A DNA stretch of 64,000 nt, from assembly GCA_963765265.1 (NCBI GenBank), contig CAVXVN010000005.1, positions 558,001-622,000 of the forward strand, written 5' to 3'. Made by a program: the position numbers and the translations under genes. Of this stretch, positions 1 to 8,667 are shown piece after piece (position 1 is the stretch's first letter; every line of letters begins with the position of its first letter). The notes beneath the pieces are model-generated. The model saw only the letters and a program-made list of their open reading frames with translations, made no database searches and was not told where the DNA came from. The stretch is from Bacillus_BD sp963765265 (GTDB lineage Bacteria > Bacillota > Bacilli > Bacillales > Cytobacillaceae).

Positions 1-7
1 AGCAATG

Positions 8-45
8 AAAAAATACCGAGACTAAATTAATTTAGTCTCGGTTGA
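8..45 (-). terminator. Rho-independent terminator
   Basis: A perfect 28-base palindrome (positions 15-42, arms ACCGAGACTAAATT / AATTTAGTCTCGGT) is followed on the minus strand by a run of T. It lies just past the stop of the small minus-strand gene and should end its transcript. Confidence 0.8.
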
Positions 46-61
46 TTTGATTATTCAATTA

Positions 62-367
62 TCAGCCTGCTTCGATACGAATAGCATCAATCTTTTGACA
101 ATCTACAATAAGTGTTGATCCTGGTTCTGTAGTAGGATCCGTAAAGAAAGCACAACAATTATTGTTGTTAAAGTTAATAAATCTTACGTCTTCTAATATT
201 TTTCCACCAGATAAAAATACATCTACTTCTGTGCCTACTTGTAGTCTTCTTAGTTGGTCACAAGCACATCCATTACATCTATTTCGATTTTCTTGTGCGT
301 TGTTAACAGTATCACTTTCTAGATTAGAATTTTGTCGGTAACCTCTATAGCGCATCTCATTACACAT
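62..367 (-). CDS. Small cysteine-rich protein of unknown function
   Basis: A 101-residue protein I do not recognise. It has no signal peptide or membrane segment. Six cysteines are visible: one at residue 2, three in a cluster near residues 31-36 (CNGCAC), a CC pair near residue 71 after an Asn-rich stretch, and one near residue 90. The central part (VGTEVDVFLSGGK, then EDVRFINF) looks like a small beta-rich fold. A GGGGGAG ribosome binding site sits 10 bases before the ATG and a strong terminator follows, so it is a real monocistronic gene. Small Cys-rich proteins like this in Bacillus are often spore-coat proteins, but nothing here proves that. Confidence 0.7.
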   Translation of the reverse strand: MCNEMRYRGYRQNSNLESDTVNNAQENRNRCNGCACDQLRRLQVGTEVDVFLSGGKILEDVRFINFNNNNCCAFFTDPTTEPGSTLIVDCQKIDAIRIEAG

Positions 368-652
368 AAAGTGAATCTCCCCCCTTTGTTCATAAATTTA
401 ATTCCAATATTACTTTATGAATATAGTGCTAAGGAGGCTTGGACAAGTAGTATATGTAAGACGCACATTTTTCTGTTTTTATGCTGAAAAACAACTCATT
501 GTTTATATGTGAACGAGTCTAGAAAAATGATGAAAAAATAGATGTATAGCAGGTAGTTGCATTTATTGTTAAATATAATAATAGTAAATACTTCGGACTT
601 ATTAAGGCTAATTATGAATTAGGTTATGATATATGCATAAATTCTTTTTCTA

Positions 653-1483
653 TTAAGCTTTAAAACTATCTTGCCATTTTAGTAATCGATTTTCTAAAAA
701 GCGGACAATAGAGTCAGAGATTTTACCAGCTAAGGCAAAAATGATAATCCCGACAAAAACAATATCTGTTTGCATAAAGGAACGAGCGTCCTGGATCATG
801 AAGCCTACACCACTATCTGCACCTAATAATTCTGCGACAACTAAGCACATCCAAGCGGCGCTTAATGCTAAGCGAATTCCTAATAAAATATTAGGTAGAG
901 CAGCTGGAATCATGAGTTTCGTTATTTGTTCCTGGCGGCTGTATTCTAATATTTGAGCAACATCATATAGTTTATTGTCCACATTACGAATGCCTAAAAA
1001 GGTTTGTAAATATAGAGGAAAAAAGGCTCCTAAGGCAATCAGTAATACTTTAGATAATTCACCAAACCCGAACCACATAATGAATAGGGGAGTAATGGCA
1101 AGTAAAGGAACGGTACGTAACATTTGGATGCTCGGGTTTAAGTATTCTTCAGATTTTTTATTCATACCTACAATGATACCGATTAAGAGGCCGAAAAATC
1201 CACCTAAACTAAAGCCGAGAAGCGCACGTGTTAAACTAATTTGTAAATGTGTTGCCAATTCTCCTGATTGAACGAGTTCAATGAAACTAGTAATGATTAA
1301 TAATGGGGATGAAAATAATTGAGCTGGCAAGATACCGATTGAACCCAGTATTTGCCATACGAGCAATACTAAAATGGGAAGAACTAATCCTCGAAAAACA
1401 ATCTTTCCTTTATTTGATTGTGTTTTCTTTTTTTTAATTACAATACCGTTGCTTTGGGCAATCGTTTGTGTAGATGTCGACAT
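653..1483 (-). CDS. ssuC: ABC transporter permease, sulfonate/taurine type (SsuC/TauC-like)
   Basis: Integral membrane subunit of an aliphatic sulfonate or taurine importer. After a basic N-terminus there are about six hydrophobic segments and the binding-protein-dependent transport signature near residues 165-205, including the EAA-type loop (VAQILEYSRQEQI) that docks onto the ATPase. An in-frame ATG lies 9 bases upstream at 1492, but it directly abuts the AAAGG ribosome binding site; the ATG at 1483 has normal 8-base spacing and is preferred. It is the second gene of a two-gene unit behind ssuB, 28 bases downstream, and its likely binding protein is the lipoprotein at 3816-4814 across the divergent promoter. 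Confidence 0.88.
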   Translation of the reverse strand: MSTSTQTIAQSNGIVIKKKKTQSNKGKIVFRGLVLPILVLLVWQILGSIGILPAQLFSSPLLIITSFIELVQSGELATHLQISLTRALLGFSLGGFFGLLIGIIVGMNKKSEEYLNPSIQMLRTVPLLAITPLFIMWFGFGELSKVLLIALGAFFPLYLQTFLGIRNVDNKLYDVAQILEYSRQEQITKLMIPAALPNILLGIRLALSAAWMCLVVAELLGADSGVGFMIQDARSFMQTDIVFVGIIIFALAGKISDSIVRFLENRLLKWQDSFKA

Positions 1484-1511
1484 GTATGTCATCCTTTCTT
1501 AAGTTCATTAA

Positions 1512-2284
1512 TTAAATGGTCCAATCTTCTACTTCTTCAACCTTATGTTCAAGATGATTCAAAATTACCGTTCTAAATTCTTGAAATGATTTTCCTGTTC
1601 TTCTCCTTGGATAGGGTAAATCAATTGGTACAATGGCTTTCACTCGACCTGGTTTGGCATCCATAACAACGACTTTAGATGACAAAAAGATTGCTTCATC
1701 AATATCATGGGTAACAAGTACCATGGTTGTCTTGATTTTTCTCCCATATTTCTAGTAAAGCTTCTTGAAGATGGTTACGGGTGAAAGCATCTAATGCACC
1801 AAACGGTTCATCTAACAATAAAACTTCAGGATTTCGCAGTAAGGCTCTAGCAATGGCAACACGCTGTGACATTCCCCCTGATAGTTGACGTGGAAATGCT
1901 TTTTCGAATCCTTTCAAATTAACGAGTGAAATTAAGTCATCCACTCTTTTTCTGTATATCTGTATCTTTTAATGACAGATTTCCTGCAATGTTTTTTTCT
2001 ACATTTAACCATGGAAACAAGCGGTGCTCTTGAAAAATAAATCCGCGGTCTTTAGAAGGACCATTTACTTCTTGATCTCCAACAAGAATGTCACCTTCAA
2101 AGTTTAAATCAAGTCCAGCAATTAACTTTAAAAGAGTACTCTTTCCGCAACCGCTTGGGCCAATGATGGTGAAAAACTCACCCTCCTTTACTGAAAGATC
2201 AATATTGTCTAAAACATGGACCCTCTCATTTTCATTGATAAACGTTTTACTTACTTGATTAATTTCTAACGTTGATACCATCAA
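1512..2284 (-). pseudogene. ssuB: ABC transporter ATP-binding protein SsuB/TauB-like, two frameshifts
   Basis: ATPase partner of the downstream permease. All ATPase motifs are present in order but in three frames: Walker A GPSGCGKST and Q-loop region FIFQEHRLFPW in the first, signature LSGGMSQR and Walker B VLLLDEP in the second, H-loop VTHD in the third. The first shift lies in an A-run near 1943-1951 (one extra A restores KRVDDL). The second lies near 1730-1742, before TMVLVTHD. No other damage is visible, so sequencing error at homopolymers is as likely as inactivation. The start may be TTG at 2284, with AAAGGA 10 bases upstream, or the following ATG. Confidence 0.85.
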
Positions 2285-2306
2285 TTGCTCATCATCCTTT
2301 CTGAAA

Positions 2307-2374
2307 ATAAAAATAGAGATTCAGCAAAAAGACCAGCAGGGTCTTTTAACTGAATCTCTAGTGGACTAGTCGAC
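2307..2374 (-). promoter_or_regulatory. Sulfonate-gene leader element A (mini hairpin plus terminator-like hairpin)
   Basis: On the minus strand, between the presumed promoter and ssuB, a CGA triplet precedes a mini hairpin CTAG-TCCA-CTAG (plus positions 2358-2369). This runs directly into a long hairpin with arms AGAGATTCAG / CTGAATCTCT and a T-rich tail. The same two-part layout occurs three more times in the island (2577, 3696, 5788). It looks like a transcription attenuator; the signal it senses is unknown. Confidence 0.6.
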
Positions 2375-2417
2375 TCATTTGAATATTAAATTAGAATGAT
2401 TCAAATATTTAATTAAT

Positions 2418-2446
2418 AATTTATCATGTATTGGTTTCATAATCAA
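2418..2446 (-). promoter_or_regulatory. Probable sigma-A promoter of ssuB-ssuC
   Basis: On the minus strand, TTGATT (2441-2446) is separated by 17 bases from TAAATT (2418-2423). It lies about 45 bases before leader element A and is the best match in the divergent intergenic region for the leftward unit. Confidence 0.4.
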
Positions 2447-2490
2447 TACTTAATACCAATTAAATTTATAGGAATAATATAAAAAATCAG

Positions 2491-2519
2491 TTGACAGAAT
2501 ATTTTATCATCTGTTAAGA
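2491..2519 (+). promoter_or_regulatory. Probable sigma-A promoter of the rightward tauD unit
   Basis: A consensus -35 box TTGACA (2491-2496) is followed after exactly 17 bases by TTAAGA (2514-2519). A start near 2526 would place leader element B inside the 5' untranslated region. Confidence 0.55.
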
Positions 2520-2576
2520 TTCATTCATACACAAATCCACTGAACAATTTAGTCTAATTTAATAGTATGACGAGAA

Positions 2577-2645
2577 TCGACTGGTCGACCAGAGATTCAA
2601 CAAAGATTATCCCCTTACTCTTTGTTGAATCTCTTTTTCTTTTTA
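2577..2645 (+). promoter_or_regulatory. Sulfonate-gene leader element B (attenuator-like)
   Basis: CGA precedes a mini hairpin CTGG-TCGA-CCAG (2581-2592). The last two bases of the mini hairpin are also the first two of a 16-base-pair stem (AGAGATTCAACAAAGA with its complement) followed by CTTTTTCTTTTT, a strong terminator shape. It lies 120 bases before the tauD start with no gene in between, so it must be read through for tauD expression. Confidence 0.65.
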
Positions 2646-2767
2646 ACTATTAAATTGACTATATAGGTGGGTTAAGTTGGATATATGGTATTGGGAAGTA
2701 AGCGTAGTAACCACGTAAGTAATGTAAAATGAATGAAAAAATTAAATTCATTAGGAGGAAAATAACA

Positions 2768-3658
2768 ATGACAACTAAAACAAATCAATTAAAAGTAGTA
2801 CCTGTGGCAGGAAGAATTGGTGCCGAAATTCATGGTGTCCGATTAAGTGGAAATTTAGATTCAACCGTATTAAACGAAATTAAGCAAGCATTAGATAAAT
2901 ACAAAGTTGTGTTTTTCAAAGGCCAACATCATTTAGATGATGCAAGCCAGGAGGAATTCGCCAAATTTTTAGGCGAACTATATGCACATCCAACGGTACC
3001 TGTAAAAGAAAATTCAAGTTCTATTTTAGAATTAGATTCTGAACAAGGTGCAAAAGCAAATACATGGCATACAGATGTTACTTTTGTTCCGGAAGTTCCA
3101 AAGTATTCCGTTTTACGAGGTGTAACCATTCCTAAAGTAGGTGGGGATACAGTTTGGGCAAATACGAACACAGCATATGAGGATCTACCAGACGGACTAC
3201 AAAAATTAGCTGATCAACTGTGGGCGGTTCATACAAATGAATATGATTATGCGAATCTAACAAATTTAGATGAACTTGAAACGAAAGAGGCAAGAATCAA
3301 ATATCAAGCCGTTTTTGAATCAACTACATTCAAAACAAAACATCCGGTTGTTCATGTTCACGCGGAAACAGGTAAAAAACATTTGTTACTAGGTGGTTTT
3401 GCTGGAATTCTAGAGGGGTATTCAAAAAGTGAATCAGAAAAATTAATTGGCATTTTCCAATCATACGTAACTCGTTTAGAAAATACAGTTCGTTGGAGAT
3501 GGACAGAAGGTGACCTTGTTATTTGGGATAACTTAGCTACTCAACATTATGCTGTTGCTGATTATGAAGATCGCCGTATTGTTCGTCGCGTGACGGTCGG
3601 TAAAAATGTACCTGTTAATCAAGAAAATGAAGCTAGTAAACTTGTTAGTAAGAAATAA
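2768..3658 (+). CDS. tauD: TauD/TfdA-family 2-oxoglutarate-dependent dioxygenase
   Basis: Fe(II)/2-oxoglutarate dioxygenase, 296 residues, of the family that oxidises taurine or alkylsulfonates to release sulfite. The iron-binding HxD is in TWHTDVTF (near residue 100), the distal histidine is in LATQHYAV (near residue 255), and the 2-oxoglutarate-binding arginine is in RRIVRRVTV. The start at 2768 has AGGAGG 10 bases upstream; an upstream in-frame ATG at 2729 lacks a ribosome binding site. It follows leader element B and precedes an ssuA-like lipoprotein. A close paralogue lies at 4848-5757 with the first ~17 residues of the domain identical (TNQLKVVPVAGRIGAEI). The exact sulfonate cannot be told from sequence. 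Confidence 0.88.
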   Translation: MTTKTNQLKVVPVAGRIGAEIHGVRLSGNLDSTVLNEIKQALDKYKVVFFKGQHHLDDASQEEFAKFLGELYAHPTVPVKENSSSILELDSEQGAKANTWHTDVTFVPEVPKYSVLRGVTIPKVGGDTVWANTNTAYEDLPDGLQKLADQLWAVHTNEYDYANLTNLDELETKEARIKYQAVFESTTFKTKHPVVHVHAETGKKHLLLGGFAGILEGYSKSESEKLIGIFQSYVTRLENTVRWRWTEGDLVIWDNLATQHYAVADYEDRRIVRRVTVGKNVPVNQENEASKLVSKK

Positions 3659-3695
3659 AACATTTTATTCATCATAATAAAACTGTAATGAAAAA

Positions 3696-3758
3696 TCGAC
3701 TGTACAAACAGAGATTCAATAAAGATTTGCCTCTATGGCCTATATTGAATCCTTTTTA
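3696..3758 (+). promoter_or_regulatory. Sulfonate-gene leader element C (attenuator-like)
   Basis: CGA precedes a mini hairpin CTGT-ACAA-ACAG (3700-3711), then AGAGATTCAATA, a loop, TATTGAATC and CTTTTT. Same arrangement as elements A, B and D, but with different bases in the small stem while pairing is kept. It lies in the 157-base gap between tauD and ssuA, 58 bases before the ssuA start. Confidence 0.6.
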
Positions 3759-3815
3759 ACAATAATGAAATTAACATTAGAAGCAGTATATAAAATATGG
3801 GTCAGGGAGGATATT

Positions 3816-4814
3816 ATGAAAAGTTCACACAAGTTTTTACTAGGTTTATTGATTGCTATTATGGCAACGGTTTTATTAACAGGATGCAACTCGGAAACAA
3901 AGTCAGCATCAGGAAAAAGTCAAGAGGATGATGAACCGATTAAAGTAAATGTAGCAATAAACGGTGGGATTGGTCCAATAGTAATCGCGAAAGAAAAGGG
4001 ATGGTTAGAGGAAGAATTTAAATCATTGAATGCAGAGGTGGCATGGAGTGAATTTCCGAGTGGACCCCCACTTCTTGAATCATTAGCTTCAAATCGTGTT
4101 GACTTATCAACTCTTGGTGATGGTGCGTTAATTGCGGGTTTAGATAAAAAACTTCCATTTGAAGTAATTGCTCAATTGGGTACAGGAGAGTCACTCTCAA
4201 GAATTCTTGCTCAAGCTGATAGCGATATTCAGAAGGTGGAAGATTTAAAAGGTAAGACGGTTGGTGTTGCTTCTGGAACAACTGCTCATGTCTATTTAAT
4301 TAAAGCATTGAAAGCTCACGGTTTAAGTACAGATGATGTGAAGCTCATTAATTTACAGGCAGATGATGCTCAAGCAGCTTTTGAAACAAAACAACTAGAC
4401 GCATGGGTAATATGGAATCCTTATAGAATTCTTAATATTCAAAAAGGAATTGCCAAAGAACTTGAAGTAAACGCAGAAATATTGGCACCTGCTGCTCTTA
4501 TCGCACGTACAGAGTTTGGTAATGAACATCCGGAGATTGTCGAAGCTTATTTGAGAGTTTCAATGAAAGCAGCCCAGTGGCAAAATGAAAATCCAGATGA
4601 AGCCGCAAAAATATTCTCTGAAAAGACGAAGTTACCAGTAGAAATTGTAAAATCGATCATTACTGCTGAGAAGCCCGATTTGTTTTTTACAGACAAGGGA
4701 ATCAAAGCACAACAAGATTCAATCAAGACATTAGCTAAAGTTGGATATATCAAAAATGAATTTAACTTCGAAGAGCATATTAACAACAAATACCTTGATG
4801 AGGCTTTTAAATAA
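3816..4814 (+). CDS. ssuA: Sulfonate/taurine ABC transporter substrate-binding lipoprotein (SsuA-like)
   Basis: Extracellular binding protein of 332 residues. The signal peptide ends in the lipobox LLTGC, so the mature protein is tethered by its lipid-modified cysteine near residue 24. The rest is an SsuA/TauA/NrtA-type periplasmic-binding fold with the typical PSGPPLLESLASN and DAWVIWNP segments. The start at 3816 has GGGAGG upstream; earlier in-frame starts would bury the signal peptide. No permease or ATPase follows it, so it probably works with the divergent ssuB-ssuC. Only 37% or so of its core visibly matches the second SsuA at 6514 by eye, so the two may bind different sulfonates. Confidence 0.88.
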   Translation: MKSSHKFLLGLLIAIMATVLLTGCNSETKSASGKSQEDDEPIKVNVAINGGIGPIVIAKEKGWLEEEFKSLNAEVAWSEFPSGPPLLESLASNRVDLSTLGDGALIAGLDKKLPFEVIAQLGTGESLSRILAQADSDIQKVEDLKGKTVGVASGTTAHVYLIKALKAHGLSTDDVKLINLQADDAQAAFETKQLDAWVIWNPYRILNIQKGIAKELEVNAEILAPAALIARTEFGNEHPEIVEAYLRVSMKAAQWQNENPDEAAKIFSEKTKLPVEIVKSIITAEKPDLFFTDKGIKAQQDSIKTLAKVGYIKNEFNFEEHINNKYLDEAFK

Positions 4815-4847
4815 TTTTATAAATTTAACTTTTAGGAGGATTTTATT

Positions 4848-5757
4848 ATGACAACACAAACAAATCAATTAAAAGTAGTACCAGTAGCAGGCAGAATTGG
4901 GGCCGAAATTCAAGGCGTAAAATTAAGTGGAGATTTAGACTCCAACTGTTTTTAACGAAATTAAACAAGCGTTAACTGAGTATAAAGTTGTCTTTTTCAA
5001 AGGACAAAACCATTTAGATGATGCAAGCCAAGAGGCGTTTGCAAAATTACTAGGCGAACCATATACACATCCAACAATTCCAGCTAAAGAGAATACAAAT
5101 TATATTTTCGAACTTGATTCTAAAAAGATTGGTACTACAACTGGTAGAGCAGTTACAAATCCTTGGCATACGGATGTTACTTTTGTTCCGGATGTACCTA
5201 AATATTCCGTTCTAAGAGGTGTAACCATTCCTTCGGTTGGTGGTGATACGGTTTGGGCCAATACGAATGCTGCCTATGATGATCTTCCACAAGGGTTGAA
5301 AACATTAGCTGATGAATTATGGAGTATTCATACGAATGAAAATGATTATGTTCAAAATATTAGTGAATCTGAAGCGAAAGCGAATGGGCAAGAATTTGGT
5401 AAGAAATTTTCATCAACGGTTTTTAAAACAAAACACCCTGTTGTACATGTTCATGAAGCAACAGGTAAAAAGCATTTATTGTTAGGTGGATTTGCTAAAA
5501 AGTTAGTGGGATATTCAACGAGTGAATCTGAGTCATTACTTAATATTTTTCAATCTTATATTACACGTTTAGAAAATACAGTCCGTTGGAAATGGACGGA
5601 AGGTGACGTTGTAATTTGGGATAACTTAGCTACACAACACTATCCAGTTTCAGATTATAAAGAACACCGTGTCGTACGACGTGTGACAGTTGGAAAAGGT
5701 GTACCTGTTAATCAAAAGAATGAATCGAGTACATTGCTTTCTAAAAAGGAAAATTAA
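4848..5757 (+). pseudogene. tauD: Second TauD-family dioxygenase, single frameshift
   Basis: A paralogue of the dioxygenase at 2768, with an AGGAGG site before the ATG at 4848. After about 31 codons an extra base in a TCCAACTG context (near 4943) breaks the frame; without it the protein reads DSTVFNEIKQALTE and stays open to the stop at 5757. The iron ligands (PWHTDVTF; LATQHYPV) and the arginine (HRVVRRVTV) are intact, so function may be intact if the shift is a sequencing error. It lies 33 bases after ssuA and appears to have arisen by local duplication of the first tauD. Confidence 0.82.
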
Positions 5758-5787
5758 TTCTTTAAATGAATAAGACAAGAGGAAAAG

Positions 5788-5847
5788 CCGACTAGATTAC
5801 TAGAGGCACTTGGTTTAGAAATCACGAACCTAAGTGCCTCTTTACAT
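5788..5847 (+). promoter_or_regulatory. Sulfonate-gene leader element D (attenuator-like)
   Basis: CGA, then mini hairpin CTAG-ATTA-CTAG (5792-5803), whose last AG begins a second stem AGAGGCACTT(GGTT) pairing with AACCTAAGTGCCTCT and followed by TTTACATTT. The large stem differs in sequence from elements A-C, but the layout is the same. It lies just before the ssuE start and would control the ssuEADCB unit. Confidence 0.6.
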
Positions 5848-5870
5848 TTAGAAAAAAGGAGAGAATGTAT

Positions 5871-6422
5871 ATGTCAAATATTGTTATTATTTCAGGAAGT
5901 CCTGCTGAAGTTTCTCGCACATCCGCACTTGCATCATTTTTGAATAATGTTATAGCGGAACAAGGGCACCAGGTGAACAAAATATCGGTTCGTGACCTGC
6001 CACCTGAAGCGCTTATTTATGCACAATTTAACAACTCCGCTATTAAAGAAGCTCAAGAATTGGTGAAACAAGCAGATGCTCTGATCGTGATCAGTCCAGT
6101 ATACAAGGCGAGTTACACGGGCGTTTTAAAAAGTTTCTTTGATTTGATCCCGGAAAAAGGACTTGAAGGGAAAAAGGTTCTTCCGATTGCAACAGGTGGT
6201 TCCATTGCCCATCTATTATCACTAGAATATTCCTTTAAGCCACTTTTTTCCGTACTTGGTGCAAGAGAGTTTATTGAAGGAGTTTATATAGTCGATTCAC
6301 AATTAGCTTATTCGGGTGATAAATTAACCTTTGTTGATACTGAGGTTGAAACAAGATTAAGATCATCTGTCCATAATCTTCTAGAGTCCATACGAGAACA
6401 AACACAATCGATTTTAGAGTAA
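5871..6422 (+). CDS. ssuE: NADPH-dependent FMN reductase (SsuE-like)
   Basis: Flavin reductase of about 183 residues that supplies FMNH2 to the sulfonate monooxygenase encoded two genes downstream. The flavodoxin-like phosphate loop is at the N-terminus (IISGSPAEVSRTS), and the second flavin loop is around SPVYKASYTGVLK. The ATG at 5871 is 9 bases from GGAG; the ATG at 5865 is too close to it. It is the first gene of an ssuE-ssuA-ssuD-ssuC-ssuB unit behind leader element D. A fragment of another ssuE copy survives after the unit at 10284-10364. Confidence 0.9.
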   Translation: MSNIVIISGSPAEVSRTSALASFLNNVIAEQGHQVNKISVRDLPPEALIYAQFNNSAIKEAQELVKQADALIVISPVYKASYTGVLKSFFDLIPEKGLEGKKVLPIATGGSIAHLLSLEYSFKPLFSVLGAREFIEGVYIVDSQLAYSGDKLTFVDTEVETRLRSSVHNLLESIREQTQSILE

Positions 6423-6513
6423 ATATATTTTCCACCGATTTATTTTGGTGGCTTATCGACTATAAGTTAAGTAATGGTAGCAGAACATTCAATTTTGTTT
6501 GGAGGAGAGAAAA

Positions 6514-7503
6514 TTGTCAATTCGTGTAAGGAAAATAACTTGGATTTTATTCATATTTATCATCCCTTTATTTGTATTAAGTGCTTGTAATACGGCAACT
6601 TCAACTGACGAAGAAGCCTCGTCAAATGGAGACGAACAAAAAACGATTCAAATCGGTTATCAAAAATTTGGTACGTTGAATATCCTCAAAGCAGAAGAAA
6701 CATTAGAAAAGGAATTAGAGCCACTTGGTTTTACTGTGAAGTGGACTGAATTTCCTGGTGGTCCCCAACTACTTGAAGCATTAAATGTTGGCAGTTTAGA
6801 TTTTGGTCATACAGGAGAGGCACCTCCAATATTTGCTCAAGCAGCTGATGCCCCACTGATCTATTTTGCGAATGAACCTTCAAATCCAAGAGGTGAGGCC
6901 ATTATTGTTCCAAAAGATTCTCCTATTAAAAGTGTTGAAGATTTAAAAGGAAAAAAGGTCGCATTAAATAAAGGGTCAAATGTCCATTATTTACTTGTAA
7001 AAGCTTTAGAAAAACATGGTGTTGACTATGAGGAAATTGAAACAGCCTTTTTACCACCATCAGATGCAAGGGCAGCATTTGAAAAAGGTGCTGTTGATGC
7101 ATGGGTAATCTGGGATCCATTTTTAGCAGAGGCTGAAAGAAAAACAGGTGCTCGTATATTGGTAGATGGAACAGATTTAGTAAATAATAGAGAGTTTTTC
7201 TTAGCTTCAGAATCATTTGCTAAAGATCACCCTGAAGTTTTAGACGTTATTTATAAAGAAATAGAAAAAGCTGAACAAAAGGTTCAAAAGAATCAAAAAG
7301 AATCAGCGGAATTTTTAGCCCCTCAAATTGGTATGGATAAGGAAACGTTAGAAATTGTACTTGAGCGAAGAACTTACGGTATTGAAAAAGTAACGGATGA
7401 AGTGATCAGTGATCAACAAAAAATTGCCGATCAATTTTATGATTTAAAGTTAATTCCTAAAGAAATTGATACAAATGAGGCTGTATTAAAAACGGACAAA
7501 TAA
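6514..7503 (+). CDS. ssuA: Aliphatic sulfonate-binding lipoprotein SsuA
   Basis: Binding protein for the adjacent SsuCB importer, 329 residues. A signal peptide ends in the lipobox VLSAC. The NMT1/SsuA fold shows the FPGGPQLLEALNVGS and DAWVIWDPF segments. The TTG at 6514 has GGAGG 8 bases before it; a TTG at 6499 overlaps that site and is unlikely to be used. A short GC hairpin (CCACC / GGTGG, 6432-6451) lies between ssuE and this gene. The next gene, ssuD, starts 15 bases downstream. Confidence 0.9.
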   Translation: MSIRVRKITWILFIFIIPLFVLSACNTATSTDEEASSNGDEQKTIQIGYQKFGTLNILKAEETLEKELEPLGFTVKWTEFPGGPQLLEALNVGSLDFGHTGEAPPIFAQAADAPLIYFANEPSNPRGEAIIVPKDSPIKSVEDLKGKKVALNKGSNVHYLLVKALEKHGVDYEEIETAFLPPSDARAAFEKGAVDAWVIWDPFLAEAERKTGARILVDGTDLVNNREFFLASESFAKDHPEVLDVIYKEIEKAEQKVQKNQKESAEFLAPQIGMDKETLEIVLERRTYGIEKVTDEVISDQQKIADQFYDLKLIPKEIDTNEAVLKTDK

Positions 7504-7518
7504 AAGGAGAAAATAGAA

Positions 7519-8667
7519 ATGAATGTATTTTGGTTTATTCCCACTCATGGCGATTCACGTTATTTAGGTGTGACAACTGGTGGTAGAGCAGTCAATTTAC
7601 CCTATTTACAACAAGTGGCAAAAGCGGTTGATAGTTTAGGTTTTACAGGAGCGTTACTACCGACTGGAAGATCTTGTGAGGATGCTTGGGTAGTGGCATC
7701 CTCATTAATTCCTGTGACGACACGAATGAAATTTCTTGTGGCTGTAAGACCTGGAATCATGTCACCGTCTCAAGCTGCAAGAATGGCAGCAACCTTTGAC
7801 CGACTATCAAACGGGCGATTGTTAATCAATGTTGTGACAGGTGGAGATCCTGTTGAATTAGCAGGAGATGGGGTTGAATTATCTCACAAGGAACGATATG
7901 AGCTAACAGATGAGTTTCTAACGATTTGGAAGGAACTTTTACAAAAAGGCGAATCAAATTATTCAGGCAATTATTTAACTGTAAAAGATGGAAAACAATT
8001 ATATCCTCCTGTTCAAAGTCCATATCCTCCCCTCTATTTTGGAGGGTCCTCTGAAATCGGGCAACAAATTGCGGCAGATCATGTAGACGTTTATTTAACT
8101 TGGGGTGAACCGCCTAAACAAGTGGAGGAAAAAATAAAGAAAGTTAAGAAACTAGCAGAAGAAAGAGGAAGAACAGTTCGATTTGGCATCCGTCTTCATG
8201 TCATTGTAAGAGAAACGGAACAAGAAGCTTGGGATGCTGCTAACGATCTAATTAAGTATGTGGATGATGAATTAATTGCAGAATCGCAAAAAGTTTTTTC
8301 TCGTTATGACTCTGTTGGACAAAAAAGAATGTCAGAGCTACACAATGGTAGAACAGATGATTTAGAAATAAGTCCGAACCTATGGGCTGGAGTTGGGCTA
8401 GTTAGAGGAGGAGCTGGTACAGCACTAGTTGGTGATCCGCAAACTGTAGCAAAAAGAATGAAGGAATATGAAGAGATAGGAATTGAATCCTTTATTTTGT
8501 CAGGCTATCCTCATTTAGAAGAGGCCTACCGTGTATCAGAATTATTATTTCCACATTTGGATCTTGAGGAGACAATAACTGTACCGAAACAACCCAATAT
8601 TGTAAGCCCATTTGGAGAAATTGTAGCAAATACACTACTACCTAAAAAGGTAAATGTAACGAGGTAA
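7519..8667 (+). CDS. ssuD: FMNH2-dependent alkanesulfonate monooxygenase SsuD
   Basis: Luciferase-like TIM-barrel monooxygenase, 382 residues, the usual length for SsuD. It cleaves C1-Cn alkanesulfonates to aldehyde and sulfite using FMNH2 from SsuE. The start MNVFWFIPTHGDSRYLG and the segment NVVTGGDPVELAGDG match the family core closely, as does YFGGSSEIGQQ. A ribosome binding site AAAGGAG precedes the ATG. Its stop TAA overlaps the ATG of ssuC by one base, so translation is probably coupled. Confidence 0.95.
   Translation: MNVFWFIPTHGDSRYLGVTTGGRAVNLPYLQQVAKAVDSLGFTGALLPTGRSCEDAWVVASSLIPVTTRMKFLVAVRPGIMSPSQAARMAATFDRLSNGRLLINVVTGGDPVELAGDGVELSHKERYELTDEFLTIWKELLQKGESNYSGNYLTVKDGKQLYPPVQSPYPPLYFGGSSEIGQQIAADHVDVYLTWGEPPKQVEEKIKKVKKLAEERGRTVRFGIRLHVIVRETEQEAWDAANDLIKYVDDELIAESQKVFSRYDSVGQKRMSELHNGRTDDLEISPNLWAGVGLVRGGAGTALVGDPQTVAKRMKEYEEIGIESFILSGYPHLEEAYRVSELLFPHLDLEETITVPKQPNIVSPFGEIVANTLLPKKVNVTR

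Noticed and set aside
6430..6480. A fifth copy of the sulfonate leader element before ssuA at 6514 (ATCGACTATAAG)
   Set aside because: CGACT is present, but the mini stem does not form and no terminator-like hairpin follows.
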